From Rs1 sp029027825 (GTDB lineage: Bacteria > Pseudomonadota > Gammaproteobacteria > Pseudomonadales > Balneatricaceae), in contig CP093399.1 in NCBI GenBank assembly GCA_029027825.1, positions 1,426,001 to 1,490,000 on the forward strand: a stretch of DNA of 64,000 bases, in the 5' to 3' direction. Below, in pieces: positions 52,540 through 60,326 of this stretch. The notes beneath the pieces are model-generated. The model saw only the letters and a list, made by a program, of their open reading frames with translations. It was not told where the DNA came from and did not search any database. How positions within the stretch are numbered: position 1 is the first letter of the stretch; each line of letters opens with the position of its first letter. A program made the translations under genes and the position numbers.

Positions 52540-53856
52540 TTAGTTTTTTGCCGGTAGAATGGTCGCTTTTACCGATCCAAAGCCAATACGGGTAGCGCCT
52601 TCTGCGACACAGAAGCCACTCATGATAACCGCATCACCATCCTCCAAGAAAGTGCGACTCTCGCCATTTTCTAAGGTGAAACTAGTCTTGCCGGCGCTGG
52701 TTAATTCCATCATCGAACCAACTTGATCTAAACTGGGTCCCGACTGAGTGCCGCTACCAAAGAAATCACCTGCTTGTAGGTTGCAACCATTAACTGTGTG
52801 GTGTGCGACCATTTGCGCGACAGTCCAGTAGGAGTGCTTGAAACTAGTGTGGGTGATTTTTTGCCCTGCGATTTGTGCCGAGCGCATGTTAGCGGTTTGC
52901 AGGCTCACTTCCAGTTTAATATCGTATGAGCCAAGCGTGCTATTTTGTTGGCCCGATAAATACTCAAGTGGTTGCGGATCGCTTTGCTGACGTTGCCAAG
53001 CTTGTCTAAAAGGGGCTAAAGCTTCGTTAGTAATTATCCAAGGCGAGACTGTAGAGGCGAAATTCTTTGCTAAGAAAGGTCCCAGTGGCTGATATTCCCA
53101 ACCTTGGATGTCACGCGCTGACCAGTCGTTGAATAGACACATACCAAACACATACTGATCAGTTTGCTCAATGTCTATTGGGCTGCCCATTTCATTACCC
53201 GCACCAATATAAATGCCTACTTCCATTTCATAATCTAGACGTTTACAGGGCCCAAGCGTCGGTTGGTCAGCGGTGGGGGCTTTGGTTTGGCCGACAGGGC
53301 GGTGGAAATCAGTTCCCGATACGGTAATCGATGAAGAGCGTCCATGATAGCCAATTGGCACCCATTTATAGTTAGGTAGCAATGGGTTATCGGGCCTAAA
53401 GAATGAGCCGATAGTGGTCGCATGGTTAATTGAGGTATAAAAATCGGTATAATCGCCAATCTTGCAAGGGAGATCAAATTCAATATCCGTTTGGGCGATT
53501 AAGGTGGTTGCAATTGAGGACTGCAGTGCCGATCCAGTGGCTAGTGCTTGAGAGAGTGCAAGTCGCAAGGCAGACCAAGTGGTCTGTGGCATCGCCATGA
53601 AATCATTCAACTGCGGCTGACTGCAGGCATGCAGTGCTTGTTGTAGGTTTTTGGAAAATAGATTAAGCGCCGCCAGCGCGGCTAAATCTAGTACTTGATC
53701 GCCGATCGCGACGGCGCCGCGAAAAGCCTCTGCGCTGCCTGCGCGACGAAAGATTGCAAAAGGTAAGTTCTGAATAGGAAAATCGCATTCAGCAACATTT
53801 GCCGAGGTAACCCAGCTGGTTAGGTCTGGATTGTGGGTTTGATTAAGCAGTGACAT
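52540..53856 (-). CDS. fahA: Fumarylacetoacetase
   Basis: The 438-aa hydrolase splits fumarylacetoacetate to fumarate and acetoacetate, the last step of homogentisate catabolism. FPIQNLPFAIFRRAG is at the N-terminus, GYHGRSSSITVSGTDF near 173, the metal-binding CKRLDYEMEVGIYIG near 206 and FNDWSARDIQGWEYQPLGPF near 247. The full length matches true fumarylacetoacetase rather than the shorter fumarylpyruvate hydrolase. The ATG at 53856 is preceded by GAGAGATGCT; an alternative start at 53868 overlaps the upstream stop. It is coupled to the VOC gene. Confidence 0.93.
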   Translation of the reverse strand: MSLLNQTHNPDLTSWVTSANVAECDFPIQNLPFAIFRRAGSAEAFRGAVAIGDQVLDLAALAALNLFSKNLQQALHACSQPQLNDFMAMPQTTWSALRLALSQALATGSALQSSIATTLIAQTDIEFDLPCKIGDYTDFYTSINHATTIGSFFRPDNPLLPNYKWVPIGYHGRSSSITVSGTDFHRPVGQTKAPTADQPTLGPCKRLDYEMEVGIYIGAGNEMGSPIDIEQTDQYVFGMCLFNDWSARDIQGWEYQPLGPFLAKNFASTVSPWIITNEALAPFRQAWQRQQSDPQPLEYLSGQQNSTLGSYDIKLEVSLQTANMRSAQIAGQKITHTSFKHSYWTVAQMVAHHTVNGCNLQAGDFFGSGTQSGPSLDQVGSMMELTSAGKTSFTLENGESRTFLEDGDAVIMSGFCVAEGATRIGFGSVKATILPAKN

Positions 53857-53864
53857 AGCATCTC

Positions 53865-54407
53865 TCATTGATTGTTGAATTCTTCTTCGTGTAACCATTT
53901 CGCATGTTGTGGGGCACGTTTAGTGATCGACCACTCTTCAATCATAGCAGGGGCAACTTTTTTCAATTCTTTTAATTGTTGATCGGTGCCACTGCGATAG
54001 GTTAATTCTAATCGATGCCCATTGAGATCAAAAAAGTAGATTGAATATATGATGCCGTGGCTGGTGATGCCAAGTACATCAATGCCCTTTGCTTCTAGCT
54101 CAGCTTTAGCAGATACCAGTGCAGCGCGATCTTCAATTTCAAAGGCAATGTGTTGCACCCATTCAGGGGTGTTGAGATCACGGCTCATTTCAGGTTTAGT
54201 TGGAAGTTCAAAAAAGGCCAGAATATTGCCCATCCCCGCATCTAAAAATACGTGCATGTAAGGATCAGGTGCTTTCGTCGATGGCACTAAATCTTCTGAA
54301 ATAGCCACCAATAACTCCATGTTAAGGTGCTCTTGATACCAGTTTACGGTTTCTTTTGCGTCCTTACAGCGATATGCGACGTGATGCATCTGCTTTATAT
54401 TAATCAT
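53865..54407 (-). CDS. VOC-family metalloenzyme, candidate ring-cleavage dioxygenase
   Basis: The 180-aa protein has two VOC half-repeats with metal-ligand positions His9 (MHHVAYR), Glu67 (AFFELP), His86 (VQHIAFEIED) and Glu133 (GHRLELTYR); HG at 116 and Tyr120 add extradiol-like residues. The family includes glyoxalases, epimerases and one- or two-domain extradiol dioxygenases. It lies 8 bp before fahA in a homogentisate-type cluster that lacks a recognisable HmgA, so ring cleavage is the most interesting reading, but glyoxalase- or isomerase-type activity fits equally well. Start ATG 54407. Confidence 0.75.
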   Translation of the reverse strand: MINIKQMHHVAYRCKDAKETVNWYQEHLNMELLVAISEDLVPSTKAPDPYMHVFLDAGMGNILAFFELPTKPEMSRDLNTPEWVQHIAFEIEDRAALVSAKAELEAKGIDVLGITSHGIIYSIYFFDLNGHRLELTYRSGTDQQLKELKKVAPAMIEEWSITKRAPQHAKWLHEEEFNNQ

Positions 54408-54425
54408 CGAGACCTCTCTAGTTGA

Positions 54426-54564
54426 GAGACCTCTGCATAACGACTGCGCTCGGTAATACGGCGTTAAAAACCGGCTCAATATGCTCATTTACACTAGTAA
54501 AATCCGCTATCTCGCCGGTTTTTGCCTTGTATTACCTTCGCTCGCAACGTTATGCAGAGGTCTC
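54426..54564. mobile_element. Miniature element, GAGACC family, copy F (139 bp)
   Basis: Best terminal repeats of the family: GAGACCTCTGCATAACG at the left and CGTTATGCAGAGGTCTC at the right, perfectly complementary over 17 bp. Inside, AACCGGCTCAATATGCTCAT and TCTCGCCGGTTTTTGCCTTG are complementary-like blocks. It occupies the gap between the VOC gene and the divergent MarR gene. No target duplication is visible here. Confidence 0.85.
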
Positions 54565-54716
54565 GTTTGGTTATTACTAACAAGTGTTACTAATTGGCTG
54601 AAAATATGAGTATCAAACGTTACTAATGTCAATATGGTTGTGTTATCTTGTGCTAAATAGCGCTGTCCAATTCAGCTTTAGCCATTTTATATAACGCCCT
54701 CAATCCTGGAGATAAG

Positions 54717-55181
54717 ATGCCAAACGACCAACCACTACTGGATTTGCCGCAGTTTTTTCCCTATCAGTTTTCCATTTTGGCAGGTCAAATCAGTGACTAC
54801 ATTGCCCAAATTTACAAGCAAAAATACGGTTTAAGTAAATTTGAATGGCGGGTAATTGCGACGATTGGCCAGCATCGACAAATATCTGCCAAAGATATTT
54901 GCCTCTTTACTCAGCTCGATAAAATGCAGGCCAGTCGCGCCATTAGCAAATTAACCACATCAGGGGCGGTTGCGCAGCAAATAAGTATGCGTGACAGACG
55001 CACTAACTTATTGCAGTTGACTGACTCAGGTGGGCGCATGTACGTTGAAATTATGCCGCTGGTTAAACAGCAGGAACAACGGATGTTATCAGGCTTATCC
55101 AGCACTGAGCGGCAACAGCTGATTTCCTTAACCTTAAAGCTTAGCGCTCAATTACAGCAAACAGTCACTGAAAAAGCATAG
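54717..55181 (+). CDS. MarR-family transcriptional regulator
   Basis: The 154-aa winged-helix regulator has KYGLSKFEWRVIATIGQH near residue 35, the recognition helix LDKMQASRAISKLTTSGAV near 64 and the wing QISMRDRRTNLLQLTDSGG near 84. MarR proteins often bind aromatic acids or CoA esters. It is divergent from the VOC-fahA pair, convergent with maiA, and therefore probably controls the aromatic operon. It is the only plus-strand gene in the catabolic block. Confidence 0.9.
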   Translation: MPNDQPLLDLPQFFPYQFSILAGQISDYIAQIYKQKYGLSKFEWRVIATIGQHRQISAKDICLFTQLDKMQASRAISKLTTSGAVAQQISMRDRRTNLLQLTDSGGRMYVEIMPLVKQQEQRMLSGLSSTERQQLISLTLKLSAQLQQTVTEKA

Positions 55182-55205
55182 CCACGCTCGATTAGAGCTG
55201 TACCT

Positions 55206-55844
55206 TTATGAATCAGGTTGCCTAGTCGGGTGTGCTTCGACAAAGGCGCTTATTTTCTGGCATTTTTGATCGATGTCACTCAGTAGTGGATAGGCACTCA
55301 TATCTACGTCAAAACGCTTGGCATTAAAAATTTGCGGAATTAAACAGACCTCAGCAAGACTCGGTTGATCAGTAAAACAAAACACACTTTCTGTGGTGCG
55401 GGTTCGCAACTGCTCTTCTAACGCGGCGAAAGTGCTGTTTATCCAATGGTGGTACCAGTCTGATTTCTGCTGTTGATTCGCCGCTAATTCAGAGACTAAA
55501 TATTTGAGCACTCGTAAATTATTTAGCGGATGAGTTTCGCAGGCGATCGCCTGTGCAAATGCTCGGATCCGTGCCCGTTGAAAAAAATCACCGCTGACCA
55601 GCGCCAAACTAGCGGGGTAAGCTTCATCTAAATATTCGCAAATAGCCAAAGATTGACTTAATAGCACTCCTTTATCTTCTAACACTGGGACTAGTTTTTG
55701 AGCGTTGCGCTGTTGATGTTGCGCTGCGGTTTGTTCACCGTGAAGAATATCGATCGAGTGTTGCTGATAATCAAGTTGTTTTAAGTTTAGTGAAATTCTG
55801 ACTCGATATGCGGCAGAAGATCGACAGTAATCATATAAAATCAT
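55206..55844 (-). CDS. maiA: Maleylacetoacetate isomerase
   Basis: The 212-aa zeta-class glutathione-S-transferase begins with YDYCRSSAAYRVRISLNLK, including the SSAAYRVR glutathione site, then QSLAICEYLDEAYP near residue 63 and the C-terminal helical domain with LSDIDQKCQ near 187. It isomerises maleylacetoacetate to fumarylacetoacetate, linking the ring-cleavage product to fahA. Maleylpyruvate isomerases of the gentisate route are related, but the full-length fumarylacetoacetase next door favours the homogentisate route. Confidence 0.9.
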   Translation of the reverse strand: MILYDYCRSSAAYRVRISLNLKQLDYQQHSIDILHGEQTAAQHQQRNAQKLVPVLEDKGVLLSQSLAICEYLDEAYPASLALVSGDFFQRARIRAFAQAIACETHPLNNLRVLKYLVSELAANQQQKSDWYHHWINSTFAALEEQLRTRTTESVFCFTDQPSLAEVCLIPQIFNAKRFDVDMSAYPLLSDIDQKCQKISAFVEAHPTRQPDS

Positions 55845-55950
55845 CAGCGGTACTCCTTTTTGTTTTTGTTGCTGCTGCTGTTGCGATAGCCGAGTGAAAT
55901 TTCAGGTTTGGCTAGTGCTGCCACTCGTACAAATAACAAAAATAAGCGCT

Positions 55951-56151
55951 TCATTTGGCAGCTGTCTTAGCGGCTATCGCAACGGCTTCTGCCAATACTT
56001 GATTATCACCAATGTGATTGCACAGCAAAAGAATCAATCGAGCATTTACCAAGGCTATTTGCTCTGCTGATAAGTCAATACTCATGTCGGTTAATAACTG
56101 ATAGAAGTCATCGGGGCTTGCAATGTTGGCGGTGGTTATTAATTTGGCCAT
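55951..56151 (-). CDS. Small protein coupled to the FAD hydroxylase (MhaB-like)
   Basis: The 66-aa mainly helical protein begins MAKLITTANIASPDDFYQLL and ends in an alanine-rich helix. Its ATG overlaps the hydroxylase stop by one base (TAATG), so the two are translationally coupled. Size, position and pairing match the small coupling protein (MhaB) described with the MhaA flavoprotein of 3-hydroxyphenylacetate 6-hydroxylase in Pseudomonas putida, and the small DUF2783 family beside such hydroxylases. I have not aligned it to either; identity is inferred from context and size. Confidence 0.7.
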   Translation of the reverse strand: MAKLITTANIASPDDFYQLLTDMSIDLSAEQIALVNARLILLLCNHIGDNQVLAEAVAIAAKTAAK

Positions 56152-57833
56152 TAACGGAGTTCTCCTAAAGCGTGTGCTTGCATGTTGAGTAAGCTGTCTA
56201 CTGAAAATTTTCTGGCTCTTGCGCTAATTATTTGATCGGGGCGGATCAGATAGAAGCACTGGTTGCTGGCATCTAGTCGTGCATTAATTAACTGTAGGTG
56301 GTCAACAATTATCGCCACGCCATCGGGCAGCTGTAACTGGTAGGGCTCTTTAAGCACAATATAGGTATCAATAGGTTGTCGGCACTGTTTAAGTCTTACA
56401 ATTTCTTCGATAAGTTGTTGATCGATCTGCTTATGATCGTCAATGAACAATAGACAGTGAAATTTATTGCCCAGTAGCGATAATAAATAACGCTCTTCTT
56501 TGCGTAGGGTAATCGGTCCATCGGTGCAGGGCGAACCCACTTCTACAGCGCAATCAAAACTGTCTGTATCTGCGCTGATTAGCGAGCAGTTGCGCAAAAT
56601 AGGCGGTACTGATAAACGTCCAGAATTGACCAGCGGCCTGGCAAAGCTAAATTCTTTTGCCAGGGTCAGTACCGCATCGCGAAGGACTTTATTGGCGGGG
56701 TTTTTCGGGGTGATAAAATCGGTGCTGCGGGTCGAGTTTAAAATATTTTCATCGGCAGCTAAGCCACGCTCCTCAGAATAGCTGTTCAATAATTCCTCAG
56801 AGGCTTGTCCTTTAAGGGCCAGCTCAATTTTCCAAACTAAATTATCGACATCTTCGATGCCTGAATTTGCCCCTCTTGCGCCAAACGGGGAGACTTGGTG
56901 AGCGCTGTCACCGGCGAAAAAGATTCTCTTGTGACGAAAGTCCGGCATTCGCCTACAGCCAAAGGTATAGACTGAAGTCCACTCTAGTTCAAAATCCACA
57001 TCGTCGCCCAAAAATGCTTTTACTCGTGGGATGATGTTCTCAGGGCGTTTTTCTACCTCCGGGTCGGCATCCCAGCCCAAGTCAAAATCAATGCGCCATA
57101 AATTGTCGGGTTGGCGGTGAAGTAACGTTGAGCTGCCTTGATGAAAAGGTGGGTTAAACCAAAACCAGCGTTCAGCAGGGAAGCGTTGATCGGTCATCAG
57201 TACATCGGCAATCAAAAATCTATCTTGGAAAACCTGTCCCTTGGACTCTAGCCCACATAAGCTGCGAGTATTCGAATTGGCGCCATCGCAGGCGAGTACG
57301 TAATCCGCTTGTAGTTGATAGCTGCCGTCAGGCGTCGCTATGGTTAAGGTCACTGTCTGCTGATTTTGCTGGATATCAATTAATTTGTTTTTCCAGCGCA
57401 GTGATGCCCGTGGAAACTGCATTAAACGCTCGACATAAAACTGTTCTAAATAATACTGTTGTAGATTGATGAAGCCTGGGCGACGGTGGTGCTCTTCAGC
57501 GAGCATATTAAAACTGTAGATTTGCTCTTCTTCAAAAAAAACCTTGCCAATATTCCAAGTTACCCCCTTGTCGATCAGCCGTTGTCCAACGCCCAATCGA
57601 TCACTGATATCTAAAAAGCGTTTCGCATAACATACCGCTCTAGATCCCACGCTGACGGTGTTGTTATCATCTAGCAACACCACCGGAATTCCCTTGATAG
57701 AAAAGTCTACAGCGGCCGCCAGACCAATAGGACCCGCACCAATAATGACGACTGGGTGCCGGATAGGGGTGGTTGAATCTTGATCAGTGGATCGCTGATA
57801 CGAGTACTGTGGGAATTGGTAGCTTGCTAGCAT
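56151..57833 (-). CDS. FAD-dependent aromatic hydroxylase (MhaA/MhpA-like)
   Basis: The 560-aa class A flavin monooxygenase hydroxylates an aromatic ring with NAD(P)H and oxygen. The FAD dinucleotide motif VVIIGAGPIGLAAAVDF is at residues 28-44, the DG motif YVLACDGANSNTRSLCGL near 178 and FFAGDSAHQVSPFGARGANSG near 314; a thioredoxin-like C-terminal extension is shorter than in many relatives. Coupled to a 66-aa protein and set among maiA, fahA and a TRAP system, it resembles MhaA (3-hydroxyphenylacetate 6-hydroxylase) more than MhpA. Substrate is inferred. Confidence 0.85.
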   Translation of the reverse strand: MLASYQFPQYSYQRSTDQDSTTPIRHPVVIIGAGPIGLAAAVDFSIKGIPVVLLDDNNTVSVGSRAVCYAKRFLDISDRLGVGQRLIDKGVTWNIGKVFFEEEQIYSFNMLAEEHHRRPGFINLQQYYLEQFYVERLMQFPRASLRWKNKLIDIQQNQQTVTLTIATPDGSYQLQADYVLACDGANSNTRSLCGLESKGQVFQDRFLIADVLMTDQRFPAERWFWFNPPFHQGSSTLLHRQPDNLWRIDFDLGWDADPEVEKRPENIIPRVKAFLGDDVDFELEWTSVYTFGCRRMPDFRHKRIFFAGDSAHQVSPFGARGANSGIEDVDNLVWKIELALKGQASEELLNSYSEERGLAADENILNSTRSTDFITPKNPANKVLRDAVLTLAKEFSFARPLVNSGRLSVPPILRNCSLISADTDSFDCAVEVGSPCTDGPITLRKEERYLLSLLGNKFHCLLFIDDHKQIDQQLIEEIVRLKQCRQPIDTYIVLKEPYQLQLPDGVAIIVDHLQLINARLDASNQCFYLIRPDQIISARARKFSVDSLLNMQAHALGELR

Positions 57834-57853
57834 AATGTGGGCTCTTGTTTTTT

Positions 57854-57898
57854 GACTTAGCCTAACCGAAAAGATGCGGCGAATAATTAGGCTAAGTC
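57854..57898 (-). promoter_or_regulatory. Long perfect inverted repeat upstream of the hydroxylase
   Basis: GACTTAGCCTAA (57854-57865) and TTAGGCTAAGTC (57887-57898) are perfect 12-bp inverted repeats separated by 21 bp, centre to centre 33 bp or about three helical turns, and end 21 bp before the hydroxylase ATG. No T-run follows on either strand, so an operator for the LysR or MarR protein is more likely than a terminator. Confidence 0.7.
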
Positions 57899-57968
57899 GA
57901 ATAAGATTATGTCTAATTAAGAAGTAAAGCTGGAGTACAGCCTGCTAAAAAATTTGGCTGTTATTATT

Positions 57969-58003
57969 GTTAAACCCTATTGTTAAACCCTATAGTTAAA
58001 CCC
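57969..58003. repeat. 13-bp tandem repeat at the lysR stop codon
   Basis: GTTAAACCCTATT, GTTAAACCCTATA and GTTAAACCCAAG follow each other; the third overlaps the lysR stop codon (TTA at 57996). Three imperfect units. Confidence 0.7.
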
Positions 58004-58910
58004 AAGGGTTGGTCTCTTGATTATCAGCTAGCCATTGACGAAAAAAATCAATAAATAAACTGACCTTTGGCGGGGTGAATTTTCGTTCCGGATAGACGGC
58101 AAAGACTGACAATTGCTCTGGAAGATGATCGGGAAATACTCGAACTAAATTGCCAGACTTGACATGATCTTTAAGCACAAAACTGGCCAGGTTGGCGATG
58201 CCGCGATGTTTTAACATCGAAGTGCGAATAATAAGACTATTATTGGCTCGCAAATCGCCGCTGACTTTTACCGTGACACTTTCCTGCTGGTTTTTCAGTG
58301 TCCAAGCATCAGCATTTGCCGCATGCACGAAAATCAGGCAGTTGTGATCGGTAAGATCAGCGACTTGCTGTGGTGTACCGTGTTTTTTTAAATATTTTTT
58401 GGTGGCGCAGACAAACAGCGATACTTTTGATATTTCACGGGCTATGAGGCTTGAATCTGGAAGTTGTGGATCGGCAATTCGAATCGCCAAATCAAAACCA
58501 TCCCTGATTAAATCAGGGGGGCGATCATCTAAAGTGACATCTACTTTTACATCTGGATATTTTTGCATAAACAGCGGAATGGCACTGGCGAGTTGCAATT
58601 GACCAAAGGTCATATTACACGTGATTTTCAAAGTGCCACTAGTACTGCTCTGTAGAGTGGAGACCAAATTTTCGGCCTCATCAACTTGGTTCAGTACCAG
58701 TAAGCACTTTTGATAATAGACTTCACCTAGCTCAGTGATGAACAACCTACGAGTGGTACGCTGCAATAATTTGGCACCTAAGTGTCGTTCAAGCTGAGAC
58801 ACTTGTTTGCTCACCGACGAGCTAGAAATATCTAATTCAATCGCCGCCAGTGAAAAGCTTTTTAGCTTTACCACACATGTGTAAACTCGCATCGCCGTTA
58901 GTGTATCCAT
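57996..58910 (-). CDS. LysR-family transcriptional regulator
   Basis: The 304-aa regulator has an N-terminal helix-turn-helix (FSLAAIELDISSSSVSKQVSQLE split across residues 19-42) and an inducer-binding domain (about 90-295) beginning GTLKITCNMTFGQLQLA. It lies between the MBL gene and the hydroxylase, all minus strand, with the inverted repeat at 57854-57898 just downstream of its stop. It probably activates the hydroxylase pair in response to the aromatic substrate; this is inference from position. Confidence 0.88.
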   Translation of the reverse strand: MDTLTAMRVYTCVVKLKSFSLAAIELDISSSSVSKQVSQLERHLGAKLLQRTTRRLFITELGEVYYQKCLLVLNQVDEAENLVSTLQSSTSGTLKITCNMTFGQLQLASAIPLFMQKYPDVKVDVTLDDRPPDLIRDGFDLAIRIADPQLPDSSLIAREISKVSLFVCATKKYLKKHGTPQQVADLTDHNCLIFVHAANADAWTLKNQQESVTVKVSGDLRANNSLIIRTSMLKHRGIANLASFVLKDHVKSGNLVRVFPDHLPEQLSVFAVYPERKFTPPKVSLFIDFFRQWLADNQETNPWV

Positions 58911-58924
58911 CGCTCGTGCCTTTT

Positions 58925-58956
58925 AATCAGTGAACCAGTGAATCAGAGAACCAGTA
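58925..58956. repeat. Two 16-bp direct repeats upstream of lysR
   Basis: AATCAGTGAACCAGTG is followed at once by AATCAGAGAACCAGTA (14 of 16 identical), 15 bp before the lysR start, a position suited to an autoregulatory site. Confidence 0.55.
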
Positions 58957-58972
58957 AAGTACCTAAAGAAAA

Positions 58973-59935
58973 TTAGTCTTGTAATTTATCCCATACTTGT
59001 TGATCTATTTCGTCGGTCCAAATCCTTGGCCAATCGACACCGTCTAGTTCGTCCCACAAACGTTGTACGTCAAACGGTAGGCAGTGTTCAAAGATTGGCC
59101 ACATGCCAAACTTGGGCTCTAAATGATCTCGAGTGGCTTCAAATGCTTCTTTTAGAGTGCCGCCGTTGCGGTGGATTTCGCCGGTTTTTTCAATCATGGC
59201 AGTTAAAAATCCACGAGTTTGCTCAATCGCCGCATCCACTTCAGCACGGCCTCTAGCAACGGCTCCACGACCACCAATTAGTATTTCAGCTTCATAGGCA
59301 CGCACCTTATCTAAGGTCTTGGAGGACCAGTCAAAATGGAAAGCGTCGCCAGTGTAAAGTGCCGCTGCGGACTCGACCAAGTCGCCGGCAAACAGGATTT
59401 TGTGCTTAGGTAGCCAAGCGCAAATATCGCCAGCGGTATGACCGCGGCCACAATACTCTAAAATAAGGCTACCGCGATCGCCGCCTAAAGGTATTTCTAG
59501 TTTGTCGTTAAATACGATGTCTGGGTGGGTGAGACCTGGAATACCTTCAGGTTCGCGAAACAGTCTAGGCATGCGGCCATATTCACTTGCCCAATCTTGC
59601 ATGCCTCGCTCTTCGATTAAGAATTTAGTATTTTCATGCGCAATAATCGATTGTGCGTTAAAGGCGCTGGCGCCTAGTACTCGCACCGCATGATAATGCG
59701 ATAGAACTAAATATTTAATTGGCTTATCAGTATGTTCACGTAATAAAGTCAACCAGTCAGTAGCGGCTTTAGGAGTGGCTCTCGCCTCGAAGGCAATAAT
59801 AAAATCTTCCGCTTCGATAGCACCTATGTTCGGGTCTCCTTCCGCGGTGAGTGCATAGACACCATCAGCTAATATTTCTAAAGTTTCTGTTTTTACGCCT
59901 AGATCGGCAGATGATGCAAATGGTTTTTTAGCCAT
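58973..59935 (-). CDS. MBL-fold protein with altered metal ligands
   Basis: The 320-aa protein follows the metallo-beta-lactamase fold: YLVLSHYHAVRVLGAS near residue 75, YCGRGHTAGD near 161, LFAGDLVE near 181 and ILIGGRGAV near 218. The usual HxHxDH becomes His80, His82, Val84, Arg85, and the final GHG becomes GRG (Arg223), so two or three metal ligands are replaced while others (His166, Asp185) remain. It may use one metal or none. Such variants recur in aromatic clusters to my knowledge. It is the first gene downstream of the TRAP operon, same strand. Confidence 0.8.
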   Translation of the reverse strand: MAKKPFASSADLGVKTETLEILADGVYALTAEGDPNIGAIEAEDFIIAFEARATPKAATDWLTLLREHTDKPIKYLVLSHYHAVRVLGASAFNAQSIIAHENTKFLIEERGMQDWASEYGRMPRLFREPEGIPGLTHPDIVFNDKLEIPLGGDRGSLILEYCGRGHTAGDICAWLPKHKILFAGDLVESAAALYTGDAFHFDWSSKTLDKVRAYEAEILIGGRGAVARGRAEVDAAIEQTRGFLTAMIEKTGEIHRNGGTLKEAFEATRDHLEPKFGMWPIFEHCLPFDVQRLWDELDGVDWPRIWTDEIDQQVWDKLQD

Positions 59936-59978
59936 GATGGTTCCTTATTAGTTGGTAAGCGTTATTATCCTTAGCGCT

Positions 59979-60119
59979 GAATTACAAAGCGCAAGTTCCT
60001 GATTATACGGCGGTTAGAAAAATATCCACTGAACCTAAGAAGACAGTTAGTATTATTCAATTCCACTGTAAAACCAAAGTCTTACGCTCTGTATTTACTT
60101 TGAAGTCACAGGATTAGAC
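59979..60119. repeat. Decayed copy of the CCTGAATC miniature family
   Basis: GCGCAAGTTCCTGATTATAC, then GGCGGTTAGAAAAATATCC, then TTACTTTGAAGTCACAGGAT match the long copies, but the left end is gone and the right end is altered (GGATTAGAC). It lies upstream of the MBL gene. Confidence 0.65.
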
Positions 60120-60206
60120 TGTAAGATACAGAGATTTAAGATCTAGATTAAGCGTATTGACTGAACAAGATTAATTCTATTTTGGAAGTAATTTACGACA
60201 AATATG

Positions 60207-60245
60207 GCAGCAATCTAATTTTAAATAGTAAAATTAGATTGCTGC
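60207..60245. terminator. Perfect 17-bp hairpin between dctM and the MBL gene
   Basis: GCAGCAATCTAATTTTA (60207-60223) and its exact complement (60229-60245) flank a 5-nt loop AATAG. It lies 80 bp after dctM on the minus strand. No T-run follows, so it may be a terminator aided by AT-rich stem ends, a transcript-stabilising hairpin or a recombination-type site. Confidence 0.6.
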
Positions 60246-60326
60246 GGCATCGTCGCACAAAAAAATCAACTAGTGCTTCCACCTTTTTACCTAACTATCT
60301 ATGCTCGCGTGCTAGTTTATATGCCA

